From NCBI GenBank assembly GCA_049325275.1, contig JBMOLU010000040.1:124001-188000 (forward strand): a DNA stretch of 64,000 nt. Direction: 5' to 3'. The notes below the pieces were generated by a model that was not told where the DNA came from, did no database searches, and worked only from the letters and a program-made list of their open reading frames with translations. Origin of the DNA: CAIQJJ01 sp049325275 (lineage in GTDB: Bacteria > Chloroflexota > Anaerolineae > Anaerolineales > UBA4823). Shown here one piece after another: positions 1 to 9,397 of this stretch (position 1 is the stretch's first letter; every line of letters starts with the position of its first letter). The position numbers and the translations under genes are program-made.

Positions 1-1
1 G

Positions 2-967
2 CCCCCGTCATCGGCAGAGCAAAGCCCCGTCCGGCTTGCCGAAAACGGTCCGGACGACCGCGCCAGGCCGGCCAATGGCGCGGAAGTCGTCTCTGCCGAG
101 CGGCCGAAGATCGGCTTTCAAGACGTGGGCGGTCTGGAGACCATCAAAGAGAAGATTCGCCTGACGATCATTTACCCTTTCCAGCGGCCGGACCTGTATG
201 CGGCCTACGGCAAGAAGGCCGGCGGTGGCATCCTGATGTATGGCCCCCCCGGCTGCGGCAAGACGCTGCTGGCCCGCGCTACCGCCGGTGAAGTACGCGC
301 CGATTTCGTCTATGTGGGCATCGAAGATGTGCTCGATATGTACCACGGCGAGAGCGAGCGTAAACTGCACGCCATCTTCCAGAACGCCCGCCGCAAGGCC
401 CCGTGTGTGCTCTTCTTCGATGAGATCGAAGCCATCGGCGGCAAGCGGGTGGACATGCGCCAGGCGTTCCTGCGTACGCTCACCAACCAGTTCCTGGCCG
501 AACTGGACGGTTTCGAAGGTGACAACGATTCCCTGCTGGTGATCGGAGCCACCAATTCCCCCTGGCACATCGACAGCGCCATCATGCGCCCGGGGCGCTT
601 CGACCGCATCGTTTTCGTTCCCCCGCCTGATTACGAAGCGCGCCTGGCCATTCTGAAAATCCACCTGGCCGGCAGGCCTGTGGCCAATCCCGATTTGCCC
701 GCGCTGGCCCGCCAGACCGATGGCTTTTCCGGCGCCGACCTGATGTCCATCGTCGAAAGCGCTACCGAGGCTGCCTTGCAGGATGCCTTACGCACCGGTG
801 AAATCCGCCCACTGACCAACGCCGATCTGCGCAAGGCGCTGGCCGCTGCCCGCCCTACCGTCGTCGAGTGGCTCGAAACCGCCAGGAACTACGGGAACTA
901 TGCCAACGAATCGGGCTTCTATGACGACGTGATGGACTATCTCAAAAACGATAAGAGAAGGCGATAA
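2..967 (+). CDS. AAA-family ATPase, C-terminal part (gene starts before the window)
   Basis: The reading frame is open from base 2, so the 5' end lies outside the window. The GTG at 125 falls inside the conserved FQDVGGLETIKEKI lead-in of a CDC48/FtsH-type AAA domain and is unlikely to be a start. The visible part has a Walker A GPPGCGKT (near 242-265), a Walker B LFFDEIEAI (near 409-435), the sensor region with GATNSPWHID, and the second region of homology with MRPGRFDRIVFVPPP. A small helical lid follows, with FSGADLMSIVESA. The product is a single-AAA ATP-driven remodelling or unfolding module; its substrate cannot be told without the N-terminus. The roughly 40 residues before the AAA core are Pro/Ala/Glu-rich and look like a linker. 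The next gene starts 34 bases downstream. Confidence 0.88.
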   Translation, partial: PPSSAEQSPVRLAENGPDDRARPANGAEVVSAERPKIGFQDVGGLETIKEKIRLTIIYPFQRPDLYAAYGKKAGGGILMYGPPGCGKTLLARATAGEVRADFVYVGIEDVLDMYHGESERKLHAIFQNARRKAPCVLFFDEIEAIGGKRVDMRQAFLRTLTNQFLAELDGFEGDNDSLLVIGATNSPWHIDSAIMRPGRFDRIVFVPPPDYEARLAILKIHLAGRPVANPDLPALARQTDGFSGADLMSIVESATEAALQDALRTGEIRPLTNADLRKALAAARPTVVEWLETARNYGNYANESGFYDDVMDYLKNDKRRR

Positions 968-1001
968 TCAAATCGTCTCTCACCGAAAGGAATTCTCACT
1001 C

Positions 1002-2090
1002 ATGTCTGAACACTACTACGCCGTGATCATGGCCGGCGGCGGGGGCACCCGCCTGTGGCCGCTCTCGCGCAAGGCAAGGCCCAAGCAAATGCTGCAACTG
1101 GCCGAAGAAGGTACGCTTTTCCAGATGGCTGTCAAGCGCCTGGATCACATTTTTTCGCCAGAGCATATTTTCGTCGTCACTGTGTCCGAACAAGCCGTCG
1201 AGCTGCAAAAGCAGTGCCCGGGCATTCCCCCCGAAAACTTTCTGATCGAACCCATGCCGCGTGGCACCGCCTCTGTGGTGGGGATGGCGGCTGTGGCGCT
1301 GCGTCACCGCGATCCCGATGCGGTGATGGCCGTGCTGACCGCCGATCACTTCATCGGCAACGTGTCACTCTTCCGGCAGCTGCTCGAATCGGGCTACGAT
1401 ATTGCGCAGGAAGGCCACCTCGTGACATTGGGTATCACGCCGACTTTCCCTGCAACCGGCTACGGCTATATCCAACACGGCCGCCGCCTGGGCGTTTACA
1501 GCGACGTGCGCGCTTACAAGGCCGTCCGTTTTGCCGAAAAACCCGACGAAGACACCGCCCGCAAGATGCTGGCCAGCGGCGACTACACCTGGAATTCGGG
1601 CATGTTCGTCTGGCGGGTGGCCGATATCTGCCGTGAGTTCGAACGCCAGATGCCGCAGCTTCACGCCCAGTTACAGCAAATCGCTGCCACCTGGGGAACG
1701 CCCGAATGCAGCAATGTCCTGGCCGAAGTCTGGCCGCAGATCAAACCGACGACCATCGACTACGGCATCATGGAAGGCGCTGAAAACGTAGCCGTGATCT
1801 CGGCGCGTGGCCTGGGATGGAACGACGTCGGCAGTTGGGATTCGCTTTTCGACGTCAACCAGCCCAATCCGGATGGCAATATCGTCATCGGCGGCCGGCA
1901 CATCGGCGTGGATACACACGGCTCGTTGGTCTACGTCACCGAAGAGCGCCGCCTGATCGTCACGATTGGTATGGAAGACCTGGTGGTGGTCGATACGGGC
2001 GATGTCCTGCTTGTTTGCCGCAAGGACCAGGCTCAAAAGGTACGCCAGGTGGTAGAGCATCTCAAAGAGAATGGGCAGGATTATATCTAA
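1002..2090 (+). CDS. manC: mannose-1-phosphate guanylyltransferase
   Basis: A cytoplasmic nucleotidyltransferase of 362 aa that makes GDP-mannose from mannose 1-phosphate and GTP. Residues 8-28 carry the pyrophosphorylase signature AGGGGTRLWPLSR followed by RPKQ. The sugar-phosphate binding segment FAEKPDED is near residue 175, and GWNDVGSWDSL is near residue 270, both typical of the family. The length matches the single-domain form and no phosphomannose isomerase cupin is fused. It lies 34 bases after the AAA ATPase gene and may be cotranscribed with it. GDP-mannose would feed the glycan cluster that fills most of the window. The ribosome site (AAAGGAA) is rather far from the ATG. Confidence 0.93.
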   Translation: MSEHYYAVIMAGGGGTRLWPLSRKARPKQMLQLAEEGTLFQMAVKRLDHIFSPEHIFVVTVSEQAVELQKQCPGIPPENFLIEPMPRGTASVVGMAAVALRHRDPDAVMAVLTADHFIGNVSLFRQLLESGYDIAQEGHLVTLGITPTFPATGYGYIQHGRRLGVYSDVRAYKAVRFAEKPDEDTARKMLASGDYTWNSGMFVWRVADICREFERQMPQLHAQLQQIAATWGTPECSNVLAEVWPQIKPTTIDYGIMEGAENVAVISARGLGWNDVGSWDSLFDVNQPNPDGNIVIGGRHIGVDTHGSLVYVTEERRLIVTIGMEDLVVVDTGDVLLVCRKDQAQKVRQVVEHLKENGQDYI

Positions 2091-2113
2091 CCGATACGCC
2101 TGTTTTTTCTACA

Positions 2114-2142
2114 TTGACAAAGTCTCTGCCTGCCATAATAAT
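2114..2142 (+). promoter_or_regulatory. predicted sigma70-type promoter of topA
   Basis: A consensus -35 box TTGACA at 2114-2119 is followed, after a 17-bp spacer, by AATAAT at 2137-2142. This would start transcription near 2149, about 38 bases before the preferred TTG start of topA. It lies in the 96-base gap after manC. Confidence 0.5.
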
Positions 2143-2171
2143 TGGGCGTAACAAGTTTATCTTGAATGAAC

Positions 2172-2179
2172 AAGGAGGA
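2172..2179 (+). promoter_or_regulatory. ribosome binding site that places the topA start at TTG 2187
   Basis: The sequence AAGGAGGA is a near-perfect anti-16S match ending 7 bases before TTG 2187. An in-frame ATG at 2166 lies upstream of it, would put the motif inside the coding region, and has no ribosome site of its own. TTG 2187 is therefore preferred. The protein then begins (M)EAYCVKCK, directly at its zinc-finger module. Confidence 0.75.
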
Positions 2180-2186
2180 CACTCCC

Positions 2187-4490
2187 TTGGAAGCCTACTG
2201 TGTCAAATGCAAAACCAAGCGGGAAATCAAAGACCCTCAAGCCATCTACAACAACAACGGCACCCCGGCCACACGCGGCGTTTGTCCGGAATGTGGTACG
2301 GCCATGTACCGCATGGGGCGCACCGAAGCGCACGCCGGCCTGACGCCGCCTGATCCCGATGCCAGGCGGCACGGCAAGTTGGTAATCGTCGAATCACCCG
2401 CCAAGGCGCGCACGGTGGGCCGTTTTTTAGGCAAAGGGTATACCGTTAAAGCCTCCATCGGTCACGTGCGCGATCTTTTGCGTTCGCAGCTTTCCGTTGA
2501 TGTGGAAAACCACTTCATTCCGAAGTATCGCGTGCCCAAAGAGAAAAAGGAAGTCGTCAAAGAGCTGCAAGGCCTGGTGAAGACGCACGCCGAAATCTAC
2601 CTGGCAACCGACCCCGACCGGGAAGGAGAAGCGATTGCCTGGCACCTGATGGAAGCGGCGAAAATTCCCGGCCGGCTCGCCCAGCGCGTGGCCTTTCACG
2701 AAATCACCGAACCGGCCATTGCCGAAGCTTTTGCCCACGCGCGCGAAATCGACATGGACCTGGTCAACGCCCAGCAGGCGCGGCGCGTGCTCGACCGGTT
2801 GGTCGGGTACAGCCTCAGCCCGTTGCTTTGGCGCAAGGTGCGCAGCCGCCTCTCGGCAGGGCGGGTGCAGTCGGTCGCCTTACGCATGGTAGTTGAGCGT
2901 GAGGATGAAATCGAGGCATTCGTACCCCAGGAGTACTGGACCATTGCGGCCGAGTTTCGTCCCGAGGGCCTGAAAGAAAACTTTACGGCCAAGCTGGTGC
3001 GTATGGACGAGCAGGAACCTTCGCTGGCCTGCGAAGCGGATGTCAAGCCCCTGCTGGCTGACATGGAAAACGCCGCTTACACCATCACACGCATCAAGCA
3101 CGGCGAGCGGCGGCGCACACCGGCGCCGCCCTTCATTACGAGCACGCTCCAACAGGAGGCCTCGCGCAAGCTGGGTTACACGGCAAAGCGCACCATGGCG
3201 TTGGCCCAGCAGCTCTACGAAGGCGTGGATATCGGCCAGGGAGGCACCATTGGCCTGATCACTTACATGCGTACTGACTCGACCAACGTGGCTGAAATCG
3301 CCCAGGCTGAAGCGCGAGAATTCATCGGCCAGCGTTACGGTACCGGTTTTCTGCCGGACGAACCACCCAAGTACACTAAGAAGGCCGCCGGCGCACAGGA
3401 AGCGCATGAAGCGGTGCGCCCGACATCGGTGATGCGTCAGCCGGAGTCGATGAAGGAGTTCCTCAATCGCGACCAGTTCCGCCTGTACCAACTGATCTGG
3501 CAGCGTTTCGTCGCCTCGCAGATGAACCCGGCCCTCTTCGATACGCTTTCGGTGGAAGTCACTGGCGAGAAAGAGCACACGTATTTGCTGCGTGCTTCCG
3601 GTTCGTCGGTCAAGTTCCCCGGATTCTTGATCGTCTACGAAGAAGGCAAAGATGAAGATCAAAAGTCAGAAGAAGAGGATGAAGGTAACGCACGCATTCC
3701 GTCCGGCGTTGCCGAAGGCCAGTCCCAAAAACTGCGCAAGCTGCTTCCCGAACAGCATTTCACCCAGCCGCCGCCGCGCTATACTGAAGCCACACTGGTA
3801 CGCGCCCTGGAAGAAAATGGCATCGGGCGGCCTTCTACGTATGCCGCCACCATGGGCACACTCCAGGCCCGCGGCTACGTGATTCGCGAGGGCAAAAAAC
3901 TGACCCCCACGGATACGGGCGTTACCGTCAACGACTTGATCAGCGAGCACTTTCCCAATATCGTGGACGTCAACTTCACCGCCACCATGGAATCCGATCT
4001 CGATCGAATTGCCGCCGGGGAACGGGAATGGACGGCCCTGATGGGAGAGTTTTACGGCCCGTTCGCCGAACAGGTCAGGCGCGCTGAAGAATTGATGCCC
4101 GAGGTCAAAACCGGCCCTGAGCCGATCGGCCGTGACTGCCCCGATTGCGGCAAAGAACTCGTCATCCGTTGGGGGCGTTACGGCAAGTTCATCAGTTGCA
4201 GCGGCTTTCCCGACTGCCGTCACACCGAACCCTGGTTGGAGAAAATCGGTGTTCGCTGCCCTAAAGACGGCGGAGACCTGGTTGCACGTAAAACGCGCAA
4301 GAACCGCGTTTTCTACGGCTGCGCCAACTATCCCGAGTGCGACTTTACTTCCTGGAAGCTGCCCTTGCCCAAGCCCTGCCCGGCCTGTGGCGGCCTGCTG
4401 GTCGTCGTCAACAAGAGCCAGGCGCAGTGCCTGGACTGTCAGGATTTGTTCTTGCTCGACGATGTGGTCGTCGAAACCGTCGAAGCCTAG
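2187..4490 (+). CDS. topA: DNA topoisomerase I with N-terminal zinc-finger module
   Basis: A type IA topoisomerase of 767 aa counted from TTG 2187; it relaxes negative supercoils by transient single-strand cleavage. Residues 1-45 form a CxxC...CxxC module (AYCVKCK, then CPECGT) resembling DUF5679, placed before the Toprim domain. Toprim begins with KLVIVESPAKA, and the acidic cluster TDPDREGEAIAWHL follows. The catalytic tyrosine is Tyr360 in LITYMRTDST. The C-terminus has three four-cysteine zinc ribbons (CPDCGKELVIRWG, CPKDGGDLV, CPACGGLL) between about 4130 and 4450. An acidic insertion near residue 500 is rich in Glu and Asp. The gene has its own predicted promoter and a strong ribosome site. 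The fused N-terminal finger is the unusual part. Confidence 0.96.
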   Translation: MEAYCVKCKTKREIKDPQAIYNNNGTPATRGVCPECGTAMYRMGRTEAHAGLTPPDPDARRHGKLVIVESPAKARTVGRFLGKGYTVKASIGHVRDLLRSQLSVDVENHFIPKYRVPKEKKEVVKELQGLVKTHAEIYLATDPDREGEAIAWHLMEAAKIPGRLAQRVAFHEITEPAIAEAFAHAREIDMDLVNAQQARRVLDRLVGYSLSPLLWRKVRSRLSAGRVQSVALRMVVEREDEIEAFVPQEYWTIAAEFRPEGLKENFTAKLVRMDEQEPSLACEADVKPLLADMENAAYTITRIKHGERRRTPAPPFITSTLQQEASRKLGYTAKRTMALAQQLYEGVDIGQGGTIGLITYMRTDSTNVAEIAQAEAREFIGQRYGTGFLPDEPPKYTKKAAGAQEAHEAVRPTSVMRQPESMKEFLNRDQFRLYQLIWQRFVASQMNPALFDTLSVEVTGEKEHTYLLRASGSSVKFPGFLIVYEEGKDEDQKSEEEDEGNARIPSGVAEGQSQKLRKLLPEQHFTQPPPRYTEATLVRALEENGIGRPSTYAATMGTLQARGYVIREGKKLTPTDTGVTVNDLISEHFPNIVDVNFTATMESDLDRIAAGEREWTALMGEFYGPFAEQVRRAEELMPEVKTGPEPIGRDCPDCGKELVIRWGRYGKFISCSGFPDCRHTEPWLEKIGVRCPKDGGDLVARKTRKNRVFYGCANYPECDFTSWKLPLPKPCPACGGLLVVVNKSQAQCLDCQDLFLLDDVVVETVEA

Positions 4491-4570
4491 CGCAAGCCGT
4501 GTTCGTCGGCGCCTACGCGATCTGGCACCACACTTGCACCCTTGCCTTGCAAGCATGACCTTTGACCCGG

Positions 4571-4599
4571 TTGCGCGTTTCAGAACTCTGGTCTAAAAT
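4571..4599 (+). promoter_or_regulatory. predicted promoter of the downstream membrane-protein gene
   Basis: TTGCGC at 4571-4576 and TAAAAT at 4594-4599 are separated by 17 bp. This gives a predicted start of transcription near 4606, about 35 bases before ATG 4641. The -35 box is only a partial match. Confidence 0.4.
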
Positions 4600-4640
4600 T
4601 AGGTCAGTCCGGCAATAAAATCTTAACGATGGAGAAGAGG

Positions 4641-5627
4641 ATGAATAATACACTCTCTAATCAACTCAAAAACCCCATCCTGCTTGGCATTGTGGCCTTT
4701 GTGGTGGGCTTGTTCATCGGTCTGGTCGTGTTAGGGTGGTGGCTGATGCCGGTAGAATGGACCGACGCCGCCCCGGAACACTTGCACCCCGGCTATCAGG
4801 AAGACTATTTACGTGCGGCGATCGACTCCTTCCGCGTCAACGCCGATATCCTGCACGCCAAGAAACGCTACGACTACTTAGGCGCCAAGGCGGCTGAAAC
4901 CCTGCAACGCATTCAAAACAACCCCACACCACAGGACCCGGCAGCCGTTCAGGCCTTTGCGGCGGCCGTCAATGCGCCGGCCGTCCCGGGTGAGGTCGTT
5001 CCCACACAGCCTCCGGCGGCCGACGAGGGCGGCGGTTTTCCGTGGATGCTGGTCATTGCGGTGATGTGTTTGCTGACGCTGGGCGTCGGCGCGGCGTTGC
5101 TGTATTTCCTTACACGCGGCTCCGCCGGTCCGAAGATGCCGCGCTCCGTTGGCTCGGTGGACAGCGGCATCCAAATGACCGCTTACGCGCCCGGTGAGGA
5201 GCCTTTGGCGCAGTTCATGGCGACCTATCGCGCAGGCGACGATCTCTTCGACGACTCCTTCAGCATCGACTCGCCGCAGGGCGAGTTCATGGGCGAATGC
5301 GGTGTCGGCATCTCAGAGACGATCGGCGTTGGCGATCCGAAGAAGGTCGCAGCCTTTGAAGTCTGGTTGTTCGATAAAAACGACATCCAGACCGTGACCA
5401 AGGTTCTCATGAGCGCCCACACTTTTGCCGACGAAGCGGCTCGCCAGCGCATGGCCGCCAAGGGCGAACCCTCGCAGGCCGAAATCGGCGGTGAGGTGAT
5501 CCTCGAAACCCAGGCCCTGCAACTGGTTGCCCGGGTGGTCGATATGAAATATGGCGAAGGCGCCCTGCCCCCCGAAAGCTTCTTCGACCAGTTCACCATC
5601 GAACTGGCAATTTGGAAGCGTGAGTAA
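4641..5627 (+). CDS. two-helix membrane protein of unknown function
   Basis: A 328-aa protein that I do not recognise. The ATG at 4641 is chosen over the in-frame ATG at 4629, because GGAG at 4631-4634 sits 6 bases before 4641. A first transmembrane helix spans about residues 9-33 (ILLGIVAFVVGLFIGLVVLG). A hydrophilic segment containing YLRAAIDSFRVNADI follows, then a Pro/Ala-rich linker, and a second helix near residues 131-154. The C-terminal 160 residues are soluble and rich in beta-type sequence (GEFMGECGVGISETIG, FEVWLFDKNDI). It is the last + strand gene and ends 14 bases before a strong terminator. It appears to be transcribed alone. The function is open. Confidence 0.85.
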   Translation: MNNTLSNQLKNPILLGIVAFVVGLFIGLVVLGWWLMPVEWTDAAPEHLHPGYQEDYLRAAIDSFRVNADILHAKKRYDYLGAKAAETLQRIQNNPTPQDPAAVQAFAAAVNAPAVPGEVVPTQPPAADEGGGFPWMLVIAVMCLLTLGVGAALLYFLTRGSAGPKMPRSVGSVDSGIQMTAYAPGEEPLAQFMATYRAGDDLFDDSFSIDSPQGEFMGECGVGISETIGVGDPKKVAAFEVWLFDKNDIQTVTKVLMSAHTFADEAARQRMAAKGEPSQAEIGGEVILETQALQLVARVVDMKYGEGALPPESFFDQFTIELAIWKRE

Positions 5628-5640
5628 GACCTAAACGCTC

Positions 5641-5686
5641 CGGAAACAAAAAGTGGCCGTCGACTGACGGCCACTTTTTGTTTCCG
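5641..5686. terminator. perfect bidirectional terminator between convergent genes
   Basis: Two 21-base arms, 5641-5661 and 5666-5686, are exact reverse complements around a 4-base GACT loop. An AAAAA run in the left arm and a TTTTT run in the right arm give a U-tract to transcripts from either side. The element separates the + strand membrane-protein gene from greA on the minus strand. Confidence 0.85.
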
Positions 5687-5700
5687 GGGGGCTGCGGCGC

Positions 5701-6168
5701 CTATTCGATTTTGATGATTTTGAAGCGCACGGTACCGCCCGGGGTCTCCACCTTGACGGTGTCGCCAACCCGGTTGCCTAGCAGCGCTCGCCCGATCGGC
5801 GATTCGTTGGAGATGCGCCCGCCGCGCGGGTCGGCTTCTTTCGAACCGACCAGGTGATAGGTTTCTGGCTCTTCGTCCCCTTCTTGAATGGTGACGTGCG
5901 ACCCGACGGCTACTTCGCCGGTTTTGGCGGCGTTTTCATCGATGATGACGGCGTTGCTCAGGATGTACTTAAGCTCCTGAATGCGCCCTTCGAGAAAACC
6001 CTGATCTTCTTTTGCCTTGTGATAGTCGGCGTTTTCAGACAGGTCTCCCATTTGAATGGCATCTCGCAGGCGGCGGGCCAATTCTTCACGTTGGGGGCCT
6101 TCGAGGTCGGCTAATTCAATTTTGAGCTTTTCGGCGCCTTCAGGGGTCAGATAGCTGGGTTCGGGCAT
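5701..6168 (-). CDS. greA: transcription elongation factor GreA
   Basis: A cytoplasmic factor of 155 aa that binds RNA polymerase and stimulates cleavage of backtracked RNA. The N-terminal coiled coil (residues 1-75) carries the typical YLTPEGAEKLKIELADLE, and the tip region MGDLSENADYHKAKEDQ contains the conserved acidic residues. The C-terminal FKBP-like domain ends with GGTVRFKIIKIE and includes ISNESPIGRALLGN. The length is normal for the family. An AGAGGA ribosome site precedes the ATG. It follows the dGTPase-like gene after a 107-base gap that can form a hairpin. Confidence 0.97.
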   Translation of the reverse strand: MPEPSYLTPEGAEKLKIELADLEGPQREELARRLRDAIQMGDLSENADYHKAKEDQGFLEGRIQELKYILSNAVIIDENAAKTGEVAVGSHVTIQEGDEEPETYHLVGSKEADPRGGRISNESPIGRALLGNRVGDTVKVETPGGTVRFKIIKIE

Positions 6169-6212
6169 TCGATTTCCTCTTTATCGGTTAGGGTTGAAAG
6201 TCGAAGGCTGGC

Positions 6213-6248
6213 GGTTGAAAGCTGGTAAAGATTGGGAAACTTTCAACC
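6213..6248 (-). promoter_or_regulatory. intercistronic hairpin between the dGTPase-like gene and greA
   Basis: GGTTGAAAG at 6213-6221 and its exact reverse complement CTTTCAACC at 6240-6248 can pair around an 18-base loop. A second direct copy, GGTTGAAAG at 6192-6200, could compete for the same partner. There is no U-run on the minus-strand transcript. It may be a weak terminator, a processing site or an attenuator. Confidence 0.3.
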
Positions 6249-6275
6249 TTCAGCACAACTTCAACCGGCCGACCT

Positions 6276-7424
<1,149 letters not shown>

Positions 7425-7505
7425 CGTTAAACCTTTTGGAAAACTTCGGTTACCGCATACTCGAACCCAACGAGCTGGTATTTTTGTGGCCAACCGCTTC
7501 GCGGT

Positions 7506-8327
7506 TCAATTATACCGGATGAGCGTTCCAACACGCTCGCCGAGCAGGGCGCTTTGGATGAGGCCCGGTGTCTCGCCGGAGAAAATCGCTACCTCGACGG
7601 CGGGGTCTGATTGTACCAGGGAAAGCATTTCCTGTACCTTGCTGGCCATGCCGCCGGTGACGTCGGTCGCGGCCGAGCCGGCTAAAGGCAGCGTGCGGAT
7701 ATTGGCCGGTGTAATGATGGGGATGGTTTGCGTCCGGGCCGGAAAGTCGGCCCACACACCAGGCTCGATGCCGGCCAGCAAGATACGTTTCGGGCGCAGG
7801 ATGCGGCTCAGGTGGGCGAACAAGTCTTCGGTGGAAAGGATCGTGCCACCGCGGACGGTATCGAAAATCACGTCACCCTGGATCACCGGCAGCAGGCCGT
7901 GGGCCAGGGCTTGCTGGCACGGCACCGTTTCCCAGGCAGCAACTTGCCCATCGCGTGCGACGACTGAAGCCAGGGGCGAGAAGGCCAGCGCCGGCAGGCC
8001 GGCCTGCGCCAGGGCGTCCATCACCAGGCGGTTGAGAGTGTTGGCCTGACGCCAGACCTCGACGAAACCATGCCATTGGCTCGCGTTCTCCACGCCCTGG
8101 CGGGTGCCGAACTTCTTGGCCGGAACGTGGCCGAACGAACCGGAACCATGCCCGACGACAAGCGCCAACGTGGCGTCCTGGGCGCGTGCTGCGGCAATTT
8201 CGTCTGCCAGGCGGGCCAGCACACCGGCGCGAACCGTGTGGGGGCGCGTTTTGTCGGTGATCAGGGAGCCGCCTAACTTCAAAAAAGTGAGATTCGAAAC
8301 TAGAGGGTGAGGTGTTGCCGTTTCCAT
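7506..8327 (-). CDS. isopentenyl phosphate kinase
   Basis: A 273-aa amino-acid-kinase-fold enzyme that phosphorylates isopentenyl phosphate to isopentenyl diphosphate, the last kinase step of the alternative mevalonate route. The start at 8327 (METATPHPL) leaves LKLGGSLITDK as the N-terminal nucleotide-binding strand. The diagnostic GHGSGSFGH loop, whose final His is the catalytic residue in archaeal homologues, is near residue 63. The C-terminal TDVTGGMASKVQEM segment is also family-typical. It lies 29 bases after mevalonate kinase, which fits a shared pathway. A carbamate or fosfomycin kinase is less likely because of the SGSFGH loop. Confidence 0.9.
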   Translation of the reverse strand: METATPHPLVSNLTFLKLGGSLITDKTRPHTVRAGVLARLADEIAAARAQDATLALVVGHGSGSFGHVPAKKFGTRQGVENASQWHGFVEVWRQANTLNRLVMDALAQAGLPALAFSPLASVVARDGQVAAWETVPCQQALAHGLLPVIQGDVIFDTVRGGTILSTEDLFAHLSRILRPKRILLAGIEPGVWADFPARTQTIPIITPANIRTLPLAGSAATDVTGGMASKVQEMLSLVQSDPAVEVAIFSGETPGLIQSALLGERVGTLIRYN

Positions 8328-8356
8328 GGTGCAGAATCGGACCGTTCTTCTCGCCG

Positions 8357-9301
8357 TTACTTTTTGATATCGGTCACGATCACGCGTACGGCCCCGGCGG
8401 CAATCATAGCGCGAGCGACGGCATCGACGCGTTCTTGGTCCACCAGGGCGATCAGGTTGCCTCCCCGCCCGCCGCCGGAAAGCTTGGCCCCGAAGGCGCC
8501 AGCTTGCCGGGCGCCGGCAGCCAGGGCATCCAATGCGGGGCACGAAACGCCGATCTTGCGCAGCAGCCCGTGGTTGGCGTCCATCAACGCGCCGAGTTGT
8601 TCGAGGCTGCCTGCTTCGATGGCCTGGCGCGCCGAATCGACGATACTGCCGACCGATTCGAAGTAGGCTTCGTATTTTTTCTTGTCGGCCTGCCAGGCCT
8701 TGCGCACGTCTCCAACCGCCTGCCGGGTGGGACTGCTGATGCCCGTGTCGGCAATTGCCAGCGTGATCGGCTTCTTAGGATGTAGTTTCTCGAAGGGTCG
8801 ATCTTTGACGAAGTAGAGCGCTTGTGCATGGGCAATGACTGCGTTGTCGATGCCTGAAGGCGTGCCGTGATGGACCTTTTCGACTTCGTAGGCGAGCGCA
8901 CTCACCTCGTTGTCGGACAAGGGCCGGCCCAGGAAAGCCGCCATGGCGCGTACAACGGCCACCGATACGGCGGCGCCCGACCCCAGGCCGGCGGCTAGCG
9001 GGATGCTCGATGTTACCTTCACGGTGCAGGCGGGCAGGTCTTTCACGCCGAGATGCACACACACCGCTTGCAGGGCCACGGCCAGGGGGTGTGCAGGGTC
9101 CAGCTCGGGCAGCAGCGCGTCTACGTCCACGTCTTTTGCCACCAGGCGTACGGCGCCGGCCATCCCTTTCGGGTTTGGCGTGACGCTCACCTTGGCCTTT
9201 ACTTCATGGACCGGTGCGGCAATCGCCGGTTGTCCGTAGACGACCGCGTGCTCGCCGAACAGGATCACTTTTCCGGGTGCAGAAGTGTTGATAGCTGGCA
9301 T
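8357..9301 (-). CDS. mvk: mevalonate kinase
   Basis: A GHMP-family kinase of 314 aa that phosphorylates mevalonate at the 5-hydroxyl with ATP. The N-terminal substrate motif APGKVILFGEHAVVYGQPA is at residues 8-26. The GHMP phosphate loop PLAAGLGSGAAVSVA is near residue 104, and the C-terminal motif KLSGGGRGGNLIAL is near residue 272. The length is normal. The start codon lies inside the decayed arm of a dispersed repeat, and the AAAGGA ribosome site also comes from that segment. Its partner isopentenyl phosphate kinase is directly downstream. Confidence 0.95.
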   Translation of the reverse strand: MPAINTSAPGKVILFGEHAVVYGQPAIAAPVHEVKAKVSVTPNPKGMAGAVRLVAKDVDVDALLPELDPAHPLAVALQAVCVHLGVKDLPACTVKVTSSIPLAAGLGSGAAVSVAVVRAMAAFLGRPLSDNEVSALAYEVEKVHHGTPSGIDNAVIAHAQALYFVKDRPFEKLHPKKPITLAIADTGISSPTRQAVGDVRKAWQADKKKYEAYFESVGSIVDSARQAIEAGSLEQLGALMDANHGLLRKIGVSCPALDALAAGARQAGAFGAKLSGGGRGGNLIALVDQERVDAVARAMIAAGAVRVIVTDIKK

Positions 9302-9363
9302 ATCGAAATCCTTTGTCGGCTAGAAACAGGTTTTATCTACCCATACGGAAGTGCGTCGCACCT
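9299..9363 (-). repeat. dispersed palindrome-ended repeat, copy A (one arm decayed)
   Basis: The intact arm AAGTGCGTCGCACCT is at 9349-9363. Read on the minus strand, the next 35 bases match the core of copy C (51811-51875) at 24 of 35 positions. The distal arm at 9299-9313 has diverged and now contains the ATG of mevalonate kinase at 9301. Confidence 0.65.
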
Positions 9364-9397
9364 GTCGAGGGCGCTTTTCGGGCAATCTCTTGGGCGC

